Part shown: piece by piece, positions 37,159-45,787 of the stretch
Layout of the letters: each line of letters starts with the position of its first letter
Position numbering within the stretch: the stretch's first letter is position 1
Translations under genes and position numbers: made by a program
DNA from: Bradyrhizobium sp. CSS354
GTDB taxonomy: Bacteria; Pseudomonadota; Alphaproteobacteria; Rhizobiales; Xanthobacteraceae
DNA: 64,000 nucleotides
NCBI RefSeq assembly: GCF_029051725.1
Contig: NZ_JAACFU010000006.1
Location: forward strand, 519,516 to 583,515
Direction of reading: 5' to 3'
Notes under the pieces: generated by a model
Seen by the model: the letters and a program-made list of their open reading frames with translations, nothing else
Databases searched by the model: none
Told to the model about the DNA's origin: nothing

Positions 37159-38121
37159 TCAAAATCCGTAGAGTTGCGCCGGGTTGTCGACCAGGATCTT
37201 CTTGCGCACACCCGAATCCGGCGCCCACACCGGAAGCTGGTTGAGCAGGCGGCCGTCGTCGATCTGGTAGAGCGGCGCGATGTCGGTTGCCTTGCGTCCC
37301 TCGACACGGCTCGAATCCGGATGCGGCCAGTCCGTGCCCCAGACGATGCGGTCCGCATTCGCCGCGATCAGCGCGCGGGCATATGGCACCATGTCCTGAT
37401 AATCGGGTGCGAGCTTCGACGAGCGGTAGGCGCCGGAAATCTTGACATAGGCCTTGCCGGATTTCACGAGCGCGACCAAATCGGCAAATCCCGGCTGCTC
37501 CAGCCCGAGCGAAGCATCAAGGCCGCCGAAATGGTCGAATACAACGGGTACGGGCGCCGTCTCGACGAGGTCCTTGATTGCCGAGATCATGGGGAGCGTG
37601 GTGCACAGCTGCACGTGCCAGCCGCGTGCCTTCATGCGCTCGACTGCGGCGGTGAAGCGCGGCCGGCCGACATTAGGGTCGTTAACGCCGCCGGTCGCAA
37701 GATTGAGGCGGACACCGCGAAAGCCGTCTGCATGCATCGCGTCGAGCTGGGCCTCGGTCGTCTTGTCATCGATCACGGCCACCCCGCGCGCGGCCGCGCC
37801 GCGCGCCTTCATGCCGAACAGGGTGGAGGAGTTATCGGTGCCGTAGACGCTCGGCGTCACGATCACCACGCGCGCGATATGCAGCGCCTTGTGCAGCGCG
37901 GCCATTTCTTCGGGGCTCGCCGGCTCGGGCGTATAGACGCGTCCGGCGAAGAACGGAAATTTTTCGACATCGCCATGGATATGGGTGTGACAGTCGCAGG
38001 CATGGGCCGGGACGTCGAAATTGACCGGCGTCGCGGGCTGCGCCGCGCGTGCGTGGGCTTTGTTCGACATGGCAACTCCGGCGGCAAGGGAGGCAAGCAG
38101 GACGCTGCGTCGGCTGAGCAT
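37159..38121 (-). CDS. Exported amidohydrolase (amidohydrolase_2/TIM-barrel)
   Basis: 320-residue metal-dependent hydrolase from ATG 38121 after GGGAGAGAAACC. A Tat-like leader (LSRRSVLLASLAAGVAMSNKAHA) directs export. The longer frame to 38421 is spurious. The metal ligands are CDCHTHIHGD at about residues 42-51, the histidine in VVFDHFGGLD, and the Asp in VWGTDWPHPD. The family covers lactonases and decarboxylases such as 2-pyrone-4,6-dicarboxylate hydrolase, and the substrate here is unknown. It converges on the RND pump with two bases between stops. Confidence 0.87.
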   Translation of the reverse strand: MLSRRSVLLASLAAGVAMSNKAHARAAQPATPVNFDVPAHACDCHTHIHGDVEKFPFFAGRVYTPEPASPEEMAALHKALHIARVVIVTPSVYGTDNSSTLFGMKARGAAARGVAVIDDKTTEAQLDAMHADGFRGVRLNLATGGVNDPNVGRPRFTAAVERMKARGWHVQLCTTLPMISAIKDLVETAPVPVVFDHFGGLDASLGLEQPGFADLVALVKSGKAYVKISGAYRSSKLAPDYQDMVPYARALIAANADRIVWGTDWPHPDSSRVEGRKATDIAPLYQIDDGRLLNQLPVWAPDSGVRKKILVDNPAQLYGF

Positions 38122-38173
38122 GGTTTCTCTCCCTGTTTTTATTATCTGGCAGTGGCGTCGCGACAGTATCACA

Positions 38174-38731
38174 TCAGCCCGGCAGACGCTGCGCTTCGCT
38201 GCATAGCTGCTCGACGAGGTCCGCAAGCGGGCGTGAGCCGTCGATGCGCACGACCGGGCAGGGCAGCTTCGCGAGCCACGCCTCATCTTTTGCGAGACTA
38301 CGGCCGTCGCGATCGCCGGCTTCGTAGTGCGAGGCCCAATCGACGAACGACTCCACCTCCTCATGACGCCAGCCGCCCCGTGCGACGGCATCCGCTCCGA
38401 AATGCGTAGCCTCGCGCCCACGCAGGCGCTTCAAGCGAAGCTCGCGCGGCGTCGTCACAAAGACGACGAGATCGAAGACTGGGATGAGCTCGTCGCCCCA
38501 GCCGGTGACGGTTCCGCTCAGCACCCAATCGAGCCGCGGCAGAAACATCTCGCGCATCAGCCGCAAACGTTCGGCGGCGGGGCGCGTGGTCTGGTAGGGC
38601 GGCGCGGTCGGCAGCCAGAAATAATCATCGCTGTCGTGATGCGGCAGCGCAAGCCGGCCAGCGAGCGCGCGGCCGATCGTCGTCACGCCGGAGCCTGAAG
38701 CTCCCATCAGATGGATGCGGCAGCTTTTCAT
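38174..38731 (-). CDS. P-loop kinase-like protein without Walker A lysine
   Basis: 185-residue adenylate-kinase-fold protein. ATG 38731 is used, and three more residues are possible from a TTG. The phosphate loop reads GASGSGVTT, so the usual lysine is valine. Other kinase-like blocks remain: HHDSDDYFWLPT, WVLSGTVTGWGDELIPVFDLVVFVTTP, and RLKRLRGREATHFG with lid-type arginines. It may be a small-molecule kinase relative that binds nucleotide through other residues. It lies 25 bases after the TolC gene on the same strand. Function unknown. Confidence 0.8.
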   Translation of the reverse strand: MKSCRIHLMGASGSGVTTIGRALAGRLALPHHDSDDYFWLPTAPPYQTTRPAAERLRLMREMFLPRLDWVLSGTVTGWGDELIPVFDLVVFVTTPRELRLKRLRGREATHFGADAVARGGWRHEEVESFVDWASHYEAGDRDGRSLAKDEAWLAKLPCPVVRIDGSRPLADLVEQLCSEAQRLPG

Positions 38732-38756
38732 CGGCAGCAAGCCAGACGATTTGAAA

Positions 38757-40187
38757 CTACTGCCCGGACGGCGTGCGCAGGCCGTGCCAGGCGTCGCGGA
38801 CCTGATGGTAGTGTACCTCGGGCAGATAGTCCGGCGTGTTCAGGCTCAAGGTCTTGACGTCGAGATGGCCGACGGCGCTGAGCAGCGTGTAGGAGGCGAT
38901 CACGCGGTCGCGATTGGCGCCGATCAGGCGGGCCTTGGCCTGGATCAAATCGGCCTGCGAGTTCAGCACATCCACCGTCGTGCGCTGTCCGCCGGCGGCC
39001 TCGCGCTGCACGCCCTGGAGCGCGACGGTCGCCGCCTTCACTTCGGACTCCGAGGCCGAGACCGCGACCTTGGCACCTTCATTGGCAACCCACGCGCTGA
39101 CCGCCGCGGTGCGCGCCTGGTTGCGCACCTGGTCGAGCACGAGCCGGCTCTGCGCCGTGATTTCCTTGGCCTGCCGGGTCTGTGCGGCGGCCTGGCCGCC
39201 GTCGTAGATCGGCACGGTGACATTGGCGACGATCGAGGCCTGATCTTCGGCGAAGGTGCCGAGCGTCGGGTCGTTGTTGCGGCTCTTGCTGGCGCTGCCC
39301 TGGACGCTGGCGCTCGGCAGCAGCGCGCCTTCGGCGACGCGGATGTTGGTGGAGGCGACATCGACGTCGAAGCCCGCCGCCATCACCGCCGGGTGCTGGC
39401 GGATCGCCATCGTCAGCGCGTCTTCGCGGCTCTTCGGCAGATAGCGGTCGACGACTTCGGCGACCCGAAGCTGCGACGGAGCATTGCCGATCACTTGCGC
39501 GTAGATCGCCTGGCTCACCGCCAGCGCGACTTCGGCGGCGTTGAGATCGGAAAGCCCGCGGTTGAGCCGCGCCTCGGCCTGGGCGCTGTCGGTCGGCGTG
39601 ACGTCGCCGGCGTTGAGGCGCCGCTGGGTGACCGAAAGCGTTTCGCGCAGGAAGGCGACGTTGGAGCGCTGCGCCTCGACCAGCGACTGGTTGGCGAGCA
39701 CATTGGTATAGGCGGTGACCGCGTCGAGCAGCACGCCCTGGCCGACGTTGCGCAGCGCCTCGCGGCCCGACTGTACCTGGAGTTCAGCGGCCCGCACGTT
39801 GTTGGCGGTGCGGAAACCGTTGAACAGGGTCTGCGACACGGTGACGCCGATGATCCATGGCTTCAGATTGGCGGTCTGGATGGTGTTGTTGGGCAGCAGA
39901 TTGCGGACCGATTGCAGCCCGGCGCTGAGGCTTGCCTCGATCTGTGGCCGGTAGCCGGCGAGGGCCTGCGGCACGTTCTCGTCGGTGGCGCGCTGCCGCG
40001 CACGCTCGGCATTGAGCTGCGGATTGGTCTGGTAGGCTTTGGCGAGCGCCTCCGGGAGCGCTTCCGCCCGTGCAGCGGAGGGCAGGGCGCAACAGAGCGC
40101 CAGTGTGGTCCATGTCGCGAGCACAGGAGCCACGCCCGATCGATGCCGCGTCATCACGCGACCAGCTCTGGCGGCACGCCCAATCAT
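38757..40187 (-). CDS. tolC: TolC-family outer-membrane efflux protein
   Basis: 476-residue outer-membrane channel of tripartite efflux or type I secretion. A signal peptide (LATWTTLALCCALPSAARA) leads into EALPEALAKAYQTNPQLNAER, the typical TolC mature start. Two repeats with long helical stretches follow, for example TPTDSAQAEARLNRGLSDLNAAEVAL and the second-half equivalent ending in QRTTVDVLNSQADLIQAKARL. ATG 40187 is used, and ATG 40154 (MTRHRSG) is equally possible because neither has a clear site. It could pair with the RND pump at 32759-37156 but is transcribed separately. Confidence 0.92.
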   Translation of the reverse strand: MIGRAARAGRVMTRHRSGVAPVLATWTTLALCCALPSAARAEALPEALAKAYQTNPQLNAERARQRATDENVPQALAGYRPQIEASLSAGLQSVRNLLPNNTIQTANLKPWIIGVTVSQTLFNGFRTANNVRAAELQVQSGREALRNVGQGVLLDAVTAYTNVLANQSLVEAQRSNVAFLRETLSVTQRRLNAGDVTPTDSAQAEARLNRGLSDLNAAEVALAVSQAIYAQVIGNAPSQLRVAEVVDRYLPKSREDALTMAIRQHPAVMAAGFDVDVASTNIRVAEGALLPSASVQGSASKSRNNDPTLGTFAEDQASIVANVTVPIYDGGQAAAQTRQAKEITAQSRLVLDQVRNQARTAAVSAWVANEGAKVAVSASESEVKAATVALQGVQREAAGGQRTTVDVLNSQADLIQAKARLIGANRDRVIASYTLLSAVGHLDVKTLSLNTPDYLPEVHYHQVRDAWHGLRTPSGQ

Positions 40188-40373
40188 GTAATCCGCAAAT
40201 CCCGGCTGTCCGCCCCCGCCGACGGCGGCTCTCTTAACTGTTTAACCAGCCGAGGTCTCGCAGGCAAACTGCCGCGGGGGAAACCCCCATGTATTCCGTG
40301 CTTGTTGCAGCTACATCACAGGGATTCTGCGGGAAAGCGGCAGAGCCTTACACCAGCCTGACCGCTCCCCTCC

Positions 40374-41153
40374 TTACCGGTTCTTGTTCACCGGTTTGCG
40401 CTTCTCGATGAACGCCGCCATGCCTTCGGAGCGGTCCTCCAGCGCGAAGGTCGCGTGGAACAGGTTGCGCTCGACGCTCATGCCCTCGGCGAGCGTGGTC
40501 TCGAAGGCGCGGTTGACCGCTTCCTTGGCCATCGCGACCGCGGGCCGCGACATCGCGGCGATCTTCTCGGCCGCGGCCATCACCTCGTCCATCAGCTTGT
40601 CGGCCGGCACGATGCGGCTGACGAGGCCGCTGCGCTCGGCTTCGGCTGCATCCATCATGCGGCCGGTGAGGCAAAGGTCCATCGCCTTGGACTTGCCGAT
40701 CGCACGGGTCAGGCGCTGGGTGCCGCCGATGCCGGGGATGGTGCCGAGCGTGATTTCGGGTTGACCAAATTTGGCGGTGTCGGCGGCGATGATGAAGTCG
40801 CACATCATCGCGAGCTCGCAGCCGCCGCCCAGCGCATAGCCCGCGACTGCGGCGATCGTCGGCTTGCGGCAGCGCGCGATCCGATCGCCGCCGATCGCGG
40901 CAAAATCCTCCGAGAACATGTCGATGAAGGCTTTCGGCTGCATCTCCTTGATGTCGGCGCCGGCGGCAAATGCCTTCTCGCTGCCGGTCACGACGATGCA
41001 GCCGATGGCGTCATCCGCTTCGAGATCGTCGACTGCCGCGGCGATCTCGCGGAAGACGCCGAAGGAGAGTGCGTTGAGCAGCTTCGGCCGGTTCAGCTTG
41101 ATGATGCCGACCGCGCCTTTGCTTTCGACGATGATGTGTTCGAACGTGCTCAT
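40374..41153 (-). CDS. Enoyl-CoA hydratase (crotonase family)
   Basis: 259-residue crotonase-fold enzyme hydrating 2-enoyl-CoA in beta-oxidation. The oxyanion-hole segments are EKAFAAGADIKEMQ and VAGYALGGGCELAMMCD. Both catalytic glutamates are present, in GGGCELAM and in GQPEITLGTIPGIGGTQRL. The C-terminal helix carries LVSRIVPADKLMDEVMAAAEKIA and ends KRKPVNKNR. It is close in pattern to single-domain FadB1/PaaF-type hydratases. No other beta-oxidation gene is adjacent. A hairpin lies 22 bases upstream of its start. Confidence 0.93.
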   Translation of the reverse strand: MSTFEHIIVESKGAVGIIKLNRPKLLNALSFGVFREIAAAVDDLEADDAIGCIVVTGSEKAFAAGADIKEMQPKAFIDMFSEDFAAIGGDRIARCRKPTIAAVAGYALGGGCELAMMCDFIIAADTAKFGQPEITLGTIPGIGGTQRLTRAIGKSKAMDLCLTGRMMDAAEAERSGLVSRIVPADKLMDEVMAAAEKIAAMSRPAVAMAKEAVNRAFETTLAEGMSVERNLFHATFALEDRSEGMAAFIEKRKPVNKNR

Positions 41154-41174
41154 GCTCCACCCACGCTTTTGGTT

Positions 41175-41195
41175 GAGCGGGCAATGTGCCCGCTC
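41175..41195. other. Perfect 9-bp hairpin upstream of enoyl-CoA hydratase
   Basis: GAGCGGGCA (41175-41183), loop ATG and TGCCCGCTC (41187-41195) form a perfect stem. It is not followed by a U tract on either strand, so it is a weak terminator for the upstream minus-strand gene or a structured leader of the hydratase mRNA. Confidence 0.45.
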
Positions 41196-41289
41196 GTGCG
41201 GTGGGCTTCAAGAGGCGCCAAGGCCATCGGAGCAGGAGCGCCCGGGACACGCGGCGAGGTCCGCGTTCCGGACGGCTATCAGGCCACAA

Positions 41290-41973
41290 TCAGGCCATGA
41301 ACATGCGCGCGGCGGAGGCCAGCGTCAGCAGCGTGCCGACGCCGATGAAGATTTTTCCGATCAGGGAGCTCTGGTCCCAGGCCGAACTCTGTTGGCTGCT
41401 TGCCATCACCGGTGCCGGACGCGGCTGCGCCTCGGTTGCGGCAATCACCGCCTTCGGCGCCGGCGCGTTGTCCCGTTGCAGGGCGCGGTCGATGTCGTTG
41501 AGCTGATCGGGTGGGACGACCTGGCTCTCGGCGTTCGGGGCGGCGGTATTATCGGCCGCTGCCTGGACGTTGTCGTTGGCGCGGCCCGTCATTGCGGAAG
41601 CGGCAGCTGCTGTCGGTGTTTCGGCGGCCGCGAGCTGCGCATTGGCGTTCGCAACTTCCGGCGGCATCTGGCTCGACGCCGGCATGTCACGATTGTCGGC
41701 CTTCGCCTCGTCGGCGGTTGCCGCGGCGTCCTTCTTGTCGGCCTTGTCGTCGGATTTCTGCGCCGTCTTGGTGCTGTCGCGGTGGCGCGACGTGTGACGC
41801 CGCTGCTGCTTGCTAGGCTTGACCGCGTCGGCCTGTTTGCCTGCACTGTCCGACTTGCTGCTTGCGGCTGAACCCGGCGCCGCCTGTGCAACGCCCCCGA
41901 ACAGCACGAAAAGCCCGGCCAAGAAAAACCCGGCCAGGAGAATCACGGCCGCGCGCCCGCTGGCTTTCATCAT
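41290..41973 (-). CDS. Membrane-tethered Ala-rich hypothetical protein
   Basis: 227-residue protein from ATG 41973, with GGGGAGATCGTCAAC upstream. The frame to 42312 is spurious. An N-terminal hydrophobic segment (AAVILLAGFFLAGLFVLFGGVAQA) is a signal or anchor. It is followed by about 150 residues rich in Ala, Lys, Asp and Gln with no fold recognisable by eye, including a basic patch (SKQQRRHTSRHRDSTKTAQK). A second hydrophobic segment is at the very C-terminus (SLIGKIFIGVGTLLTLASAARMFMA). It may span the periplasm between two membrane contacts. It diverges from the sigma gene at 42251. Function unknown. Confidence 0.7.
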   Translation of the reverse strand: MMKASGRAAVILLAGFFLAGLFVLFGGVAQAAPGSAASSKSDSAGKQADAVKPSKQQRRHTSRHRDSTKTAQKSDDKADKKDAAATADEAKADNRDMPASSQMPPEVANANAQLAAAETPTAAAASAMTGRANDNVQAAADNTAAPNAESQVVPPDQLNDIDRALQRDNAPAPKAVIAATEAQPRPAPVMASSQQSSAWDQSSLIGKIFIGVGTLLTLASAARMFMA

Positions 41974-42188
41974 GTTGACGATCTCCCCAAATTCCGCCCG
42001 TCCCGGGACCGAACAGAGACCCTGGGGCGTGACCACAGCGGGGCAGAAAATGGGAATCTTCGGGCCACACTGGGCAAAAGCGCGGCAAACCGCTGCCGTC
42101 GCGACTGGCCACGGGGTGCGAACGGGACCGATCGGTGTTAAGAGCCGTCGCAAATCCTGACGGCCGCTTCGGTCGCGTGGCCAGGCAC

Positions 42189-42208
42189 AGATCACGAATT
42201 CGTGATCT
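42189..42208. promoter_or_regulatory. 20-bp perfect palindrome upstream of sigma gene
   Basis: AGATCACGAATTCGTGATCT is a perfect 20-bp palindrome. It is 42 bases before the sigma factor start at 42251 and about 215 bases from the start of the divergent membrane protein. Perfect palindromes this long are rare by chance and suggest a dimeric repressor or activator site. Confidence 0.6.
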
Positions 42209-42221
42209 TGCCGCTGCCGGC

Positions 42222-42246
42222 GTAACAAACTGAAAGAGCGGCCGAA
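42222..42246 (+). promoter_or_regulatory. SigF-like autoregulatory promoter candidate
   Basis: GTAAC (42222-42226), 16 bases, and CGAA (42243-42246) resemble the Caulobacter SigF promoter pattern (GTAACC then CGAA), though the sixth base of the -35 is A and the spacing is one base short. A transcript from here would begin at or just after 42251, implying a leaderless message or a downstream start such as GTG 42266. Confidence 0.4.
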
Positions 42247-42250
42247 TTGC

Positions 42251-42811
42251 ATGGTGAGGGCGCGCGTGCGCGGACGTGAGGACGAGTGGACCGGCCTGAT
42301 GCGGTCGGCCATGGCAGGCGATGACGCGGCGTATCATCGCCTGTTGAAGGCGGTCACGCCTGTGCTGCGCGCTGCCGCGAGGCGTGGCCTGGCGCGGGCC
42401 GGGCAGCCTCCCGACCAGGCTGAGGATATCGTGCAGGAGATTCTGTTGGCGGTGCATCTGAAGCGGCACACTTGGGACAGCGAAGCCCCCTTCGCCCCGT
42501 GGCTGTTTGCGATCGGCCGCAACAAGCTGATCGACATGCTGCGGCGACGGGGCAGGCGGATCTTCGTCAATATCGACGATTTCGCCGAGATCCTGCCGGG
42601 CGAGGCGCCGCAGGAGACGGCTTCGGCAGGCGAAGTCGCCAGCCAGCTCAAGACGCTGCCGCAACGCCAGCGCGACGTGTTGCAGTCGATCGCGGTCGAC
42701 AGCACCTCGATCAAGGACACGGCGGTGAAATATTCGATGAGCGAGGGCGCGGTGCGGGTCGCGCTGCATCGCGGACTTGCGGCGCTGACTGCCAAACTGC
42801 GGGACCAGTAG
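42251..42811 (+). CDS. ECF sigma factor, SigF-like
   Basis: 186-residue ECF sigma in the longest form from ATG 42251. GTG 42266 is a strong alternative because the conserved part begins at EDEWTGLMRSAMAGDDAAY. Region 2 is AEDIVQEILLAVHLKRHTWD and PFAPWLFAIGRNKLIDMLRRR. Region 4 is LPQRQRDVLQSIAVDSTSIKDTAVKYSMSEGAVRVALHRGLAAL with a helix-turn-helix. The downstream DUF1109 membrane protein is an NrsF-type anti-sigma, as in Caulobacter SigF/NrsF, which responds to chromium, cadmium and oxidative stress. The stimulus here is inferred only from that similarity. Confidence 0.9.
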   Translation: MVRARVRGREDEWTGLMRSAMAGDDAAYHRLLKAVTPVLRAAARRGLARAGQPPDQAEDIVQEILLAVHLKRHTWDSEAPFAPWLFAIGRNKLIDMLRRRGRRIFVNIDDFAEILPGEAPQETASAGEVASQLKTLPQRQRDVLQSIAVDSTSIKDTAVKYSMSEGAVRVALHRGLAALTAKLRDQ

Positions 42812-42813
42812 TC

Positions 42814-43452
42814 ATGGATACCGATCAACTCATTCGCTCGCTCGCGGCCGACAACGCCCATCGCCCGCCGCGCGTCGGCGCGGTGCTGACCATGGCGCTG
42901 CTGGTCGCCGCGCCCCTGTCGATCCTGATCTTCGCCACCTTCCTCGGTGTGCGTCACGACGTGATGAGCGCGATGCGCAACCCGTTCTTCGACATGAAGT
43001 TCGCGGTGACGCTGTCGCTCGCGATCCCTGCGATCATCGTCAGCCTGCATCTGTCGCGTCCCGAAGCCTTGCTGCGTGGTTGGGGCTGGCTGCTGCTGTT
43101 GCCCGTCGGGCTGCTCGCGGTGGCGATCGGCAGCGAGGCGATGATGGCGCCGGCCGCGCCGATGACGATGCGATTGATGGGCAAGAATTCCAGGGTGTGC
43201 CTGTTCGCAATCCCTGCGATGTCGCTGCCGCTGCTTGCGGGGGCCCTGTTCGGCCTGCGCCACGGCGCGCCGTCGAACCCCGCGCTCGCCGGTGCGCTCG
43301 CCGGCCTGGTGTCGGCCGGGCTCGCCGCGACGCTGTACGCCTCGCACTGCACCGATGACTCACCGCTGTTCGTCGCGACCTGGTACACGCTCGCCACCGC
43401 GTTGGTGACGGCAATTGGCGCGCTGGCGGGGGCGAAGGTCCTACGCTACTAG
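42814..43452 (+). CDS. nrsF: NrsF-type (DUF1109) membrane anti-sigma factor
   Basis: 212-residue polytopic membrane protein from ATG 42814, two bases after the sigma stop. Six hydrophobic segments are visible (for example VLTMALLVAAPLSILIFATF, LRGWGWLLLLPVGLLAVAIG, LAGALAGLVSAGLAATLYA). DUF1109 features are MRNPFFDMKFAVTLSLAIPAI and the late pair LYASHCTDDSPLFVATWY. The conserved cysteines, C178-type in SHCTDD and one in SRVCLFAIPAM, match those used by NrsF proteins to sense metals or oxidants. The gene converges on the DUF2336 gene with 10 bases between stops. Confidence 0.88.
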   Translation: MDTDQLIRSLAADNAHRPPRVGAVLTMALLVAAPLSILIFATFLGVRHDVMSAMRNPFFDMKFAVTLSLAIPAIIVSLHLSRPEALLRGWGWLLLLPVGLLAVAIGSEAMMAPAAPMTMRLMGKNSRVCLFAIPAMSLPLLAGALFGLRHGAPSNPALAGALAGLVSAGLAATLYASHCTDDSPLFVATWYTLATALVTAIGALAGAKVLRY

Positions 43453-43462
43453 CTCGCCCGCT

Positions 43463-44566
43463 TTACGCCGCCGGCGTCGCACCCTGCTGCATGCGGTGGA
43501 AGCGCAGCACCTGCTGCGCGGTCGAGCTGCGCAGCGCCTCGTAAGCGTCGCGCAGCGCCAGCATGTCGGTCTGCGAGCCGCCTGAGAGCTTCTCGCGCAG
43601 GGCGATGATGGCGCGGACGCTCGACCATTGCATGGCCGCGACCTTGGCGAGGATCATCACGCCCTCGACCCGGCTTTCGATCATCATGGTCTCGGCGGTC
43701 TCGACCGCGACGCCCGCAAGCGCTGCGAGCCCCGCATTGGTCTCGTCGAACTTGCCCTGCTCTGCGAAGGTGGCGACCTGGAGCTCGGTGAGGCGGCCGT
43801 CCTCGTGCAGCGACTTCACCAGCGCCCGTGCCCTCTCGGTCTGCCTGGTCATGGCGGCGGCGCGGATCCGCTGGGCCGCTTCCTGGACCACGCTGGACAC
43901 GTCGTCCGCAAGCTCCGGATGCGCGGCCTCCAGCGTCCTGCGCACGGCCAAGGAGGCCTTCGCGACCAGCTTCAAATAATGATGGCGGGGCAGGTCAGGC
44001 CGCAGGCCGATGCAGCTGGCGAGATCGTCGTCACGTTCGGCGCGGGTCACGAGCTCGGCGAGACTTCCCTCGGACAGTTGCGCGCCCGGATTGCTGACGG
44101 TCGATTGCACCACGTCCTCGTCGCCGCGGGTCACCAGCACGTTGGTCAGCGCTTCCGACAGCACCCGCCGCAGCGAGATCGCCTTGAGATGGGCCTGGCC
44201 CCTGGTACGCGCAATCTCGATCAGGGTCGCCTCGTCCAGCCGTTCGGATTTCGACAGCACGGGGCCGGAAACCTCGATCACCTCGTCGAGCGCGAGCGTG
44301 CGGATGATCTTCGGCGGCGCAGCCGCGATCGGTGCGAGGCGCTCGGCAAGCAGCGCCCTGGCGGACGTCTCGATCTGCTCGATCAGGCATTGGAACACCT
44401 CGTCGAACACACGAACGTGGTCGTCGGAATAATCTACCGCATTGCCCACGAAGAGGTCCGTGACGCGGCGCAGCATCTCGACCCGGTGCGCAACGGTGCC
44501 GTGCGAGAGCGTGGTTTGCAATTCTTCGAGCAAATTCTCGGATGATTTTGCGGATTTGGATCTCAT
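43463..44566 (-). CDS. DUF2336 domain protein
   Basis: 367-residue soluble, largely helical protein of the DUF2336 family, common in Bradyrhizobium and related bacteria. The family pattern is visible in LSHGTVAHRVEMLRRVTDLFV, DVFD-type EVFQCLIEQIETSARALLAERLAPIA, APPKIIRTLALDEVIEVSGPVL and the histidine-rich LRPDLPRHHYLKLVAKAS. The helical repeats look like HEAT-type two-helix units. No catalytic motif is seen. ATG 44566 is used. It follows the diguanylate cyclase gene by 63 bases on the same strand, so a signalling role is possible but not shown. Confidence 0.85.
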   Translation of the reverse strand: MRSKSAKSSENLLEELQTTLSHGTVAHRVEMLRRVTDLFVGNAVDYSDDHVRVFDEVFQCLIEQIETSARALLAERLAPIAAAPPKIIRTLALDEVIEVSGPVLSKSERLDEATLIEIARTRGQAHLKAISLRRVLSEALTNVLVTRGDEDVVQSTVSNPGAQLSEGSLAELVTRAERDDDLASCIGLRPDLPRHHYLKLVAKASLAVRRTLEAAHPELADDVSSVVQEAAQRIRAAAMTRQTERARALVKSLHEDGRLTELQVATFAEQGKFDETNAGLAALAGVAVETAETMMIESRVEGVMILAKVAAMQWSSVRAIIALREKLSGGSQTDMLALRDAYEALRSSTAQQVLRFHRMQQGATPAA

Positions 44567-44629
44567 TGCCCTGTCCTGGAGCGGTCGGCCCGGCAGCGGC
44601 TTCTGTCGCGCCGGGAGAAAATGGATTGG

Positions 44630-45787
44630 TCAGCTCGTTGCAATGCGGTTGCGCCCTTGTGCCTTGGCGGAATAGAGCGCGCTGTCGGCGCGCACGAGAA
44701 ACGTGTCGGCAGTATCGTTGTCGCGCAGCGTCACAACGCCCGCGGAAATGGTCACGCGCATGCCCGGGGAGAATGCGCTCCAGTCCAGATCGGCGACGAT
44801 GCCGCGCAGCCGATCGAGCATGCGCGACGCCGCATCGCCGTCCATCCCCGGCAGCAGCAGCAAGAATTCCTCGCCTCCGTAGCGGCCGAAGCAGTCGGCC
44901 GGGCGGATATTGGCGAAAATGGTGATCGCGAAGGTGCGCAGCACCTCGTCGCCGACGGGATGGCCGTGGGCGTCGTTGATGCGCTTGAACCAGTCGAGGT
45001 CGATCAGCGCGATCGCGCAAGGCTTCGATGTCTGCCGCGAGTTTTCGATCTCGGCGTCGAGAAGCCGCATGATGCAGCGGCGGTTGTAGGAGCCGGTGAG
45101 CTCGTCGAGCTCCGCCAGCTCCTCGATGCGCTGATAGGCGGCCTTCAGCTCGATGCTGCGCCGGTACAGGATCTTGCGCAGCGTGGCACCGAACAGGCCG
45201 AGGAAGGCGCACTGGCCGATTACCAGCACGAAGCACAGCATAGAGGCGGCCCGTTGCAGCTGGGTCGCAACCGGCAGTCCGATTGGCAAGTCCGAGGCGA
45301 GGAAGACCAAGGCGAGCCCGCACGTGGCGAGACCCCAGGTGAGCATCGCCTGGCTCGAGGTCATACGAAGCGTGCCGAAGGCGAAGATCAGAAACAGCAC
45401 GGCCAGGAACGCAACTCCGACTGTCGGCACCGCGAGCAGGAACAGCAGTTGCAGCGTCATATGCGCCGAGATCTGGAAGACGGTGAGGTAATGATCTTCG
45501 AACCGGTCGGCGAAGCCCGCTTCCGACAGCACGGTGAAGGTACCGATGATCAGAAGGCCACTGAGCCAGAACAGTGACGGAACGCCCATGGAGATCACGC
45601 CGTCAAAGGCGTAGAGCAGCAGGACGGAGGCGCCGAGCGAGTAGCTCGCCACCTGGCCGACATACATCTGGCGCCGCTGCCGGATCCGGCGCGCCAGGAC
45701 TTCGGGTGCCGCTGCCTCGGTCGTCAGGGCGAGATCCGCGGTCTCAGCGGCATTCCTCTCGGGAAAGGACGTCGCAGCCGTGCTCAT
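44630..45787 (-). CDS. Diguanylate cyclase with six-helix membrane sensor
   Basis: 385-residue enzyme that makes cyclic di-GMP. The N-terminal half (about residues 38-200) has six hydrophobic segments (VASYSLGASVLLLYAFDGVI, LFWLSGLLIIGTFTVL and onward). A short helical linker leads to the GGDEF domain (about 217-380): DELTGSYNRRCIMRLLD, ALIDLDWFKRINDAHGHPVGDEVL, and the active loop RYGGEEFLLLLPG. No RxxD inhibition site is seen at the usual distance before GGEEF. No EAL domain is present. ATG 45787 is used. It is alone at the head of a 434-bp intergenic region. Confidence 0.95.
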   Translation of the reverse strand: MSTAATSFPERNAAETADLALTTEAAAPEVLARRIRQRRQMYVGQVASYSLGASVLLLYAFDGVISMGVPSLFWLSGLLIIGTFTVLSEAGFADRFEDHYLTVFQISAHMTLQLLFLLAVPTVGVAFLAVLFLIFAFGTLRMTSSQAMLTWGLATCGLALVFLASDLPIGLPVATQLQRAASMLCFVLVIGQCAFLGLFGATLRKILYRRSIELKAAYQRIEELAELDELTGSYNRRCIMRLLDAEIENSRQTSKPCAIALIDLDWFKRINDAHGHPVGDEVLRTFAITIFANIRPADCFGRYGGEEFLLLLPGMDGDAASRMLDRLRGIVADLDWSAFSPGMRVTISAGVVTLRDNDTADTFLVRADSALYSAKAQGRNRIATS

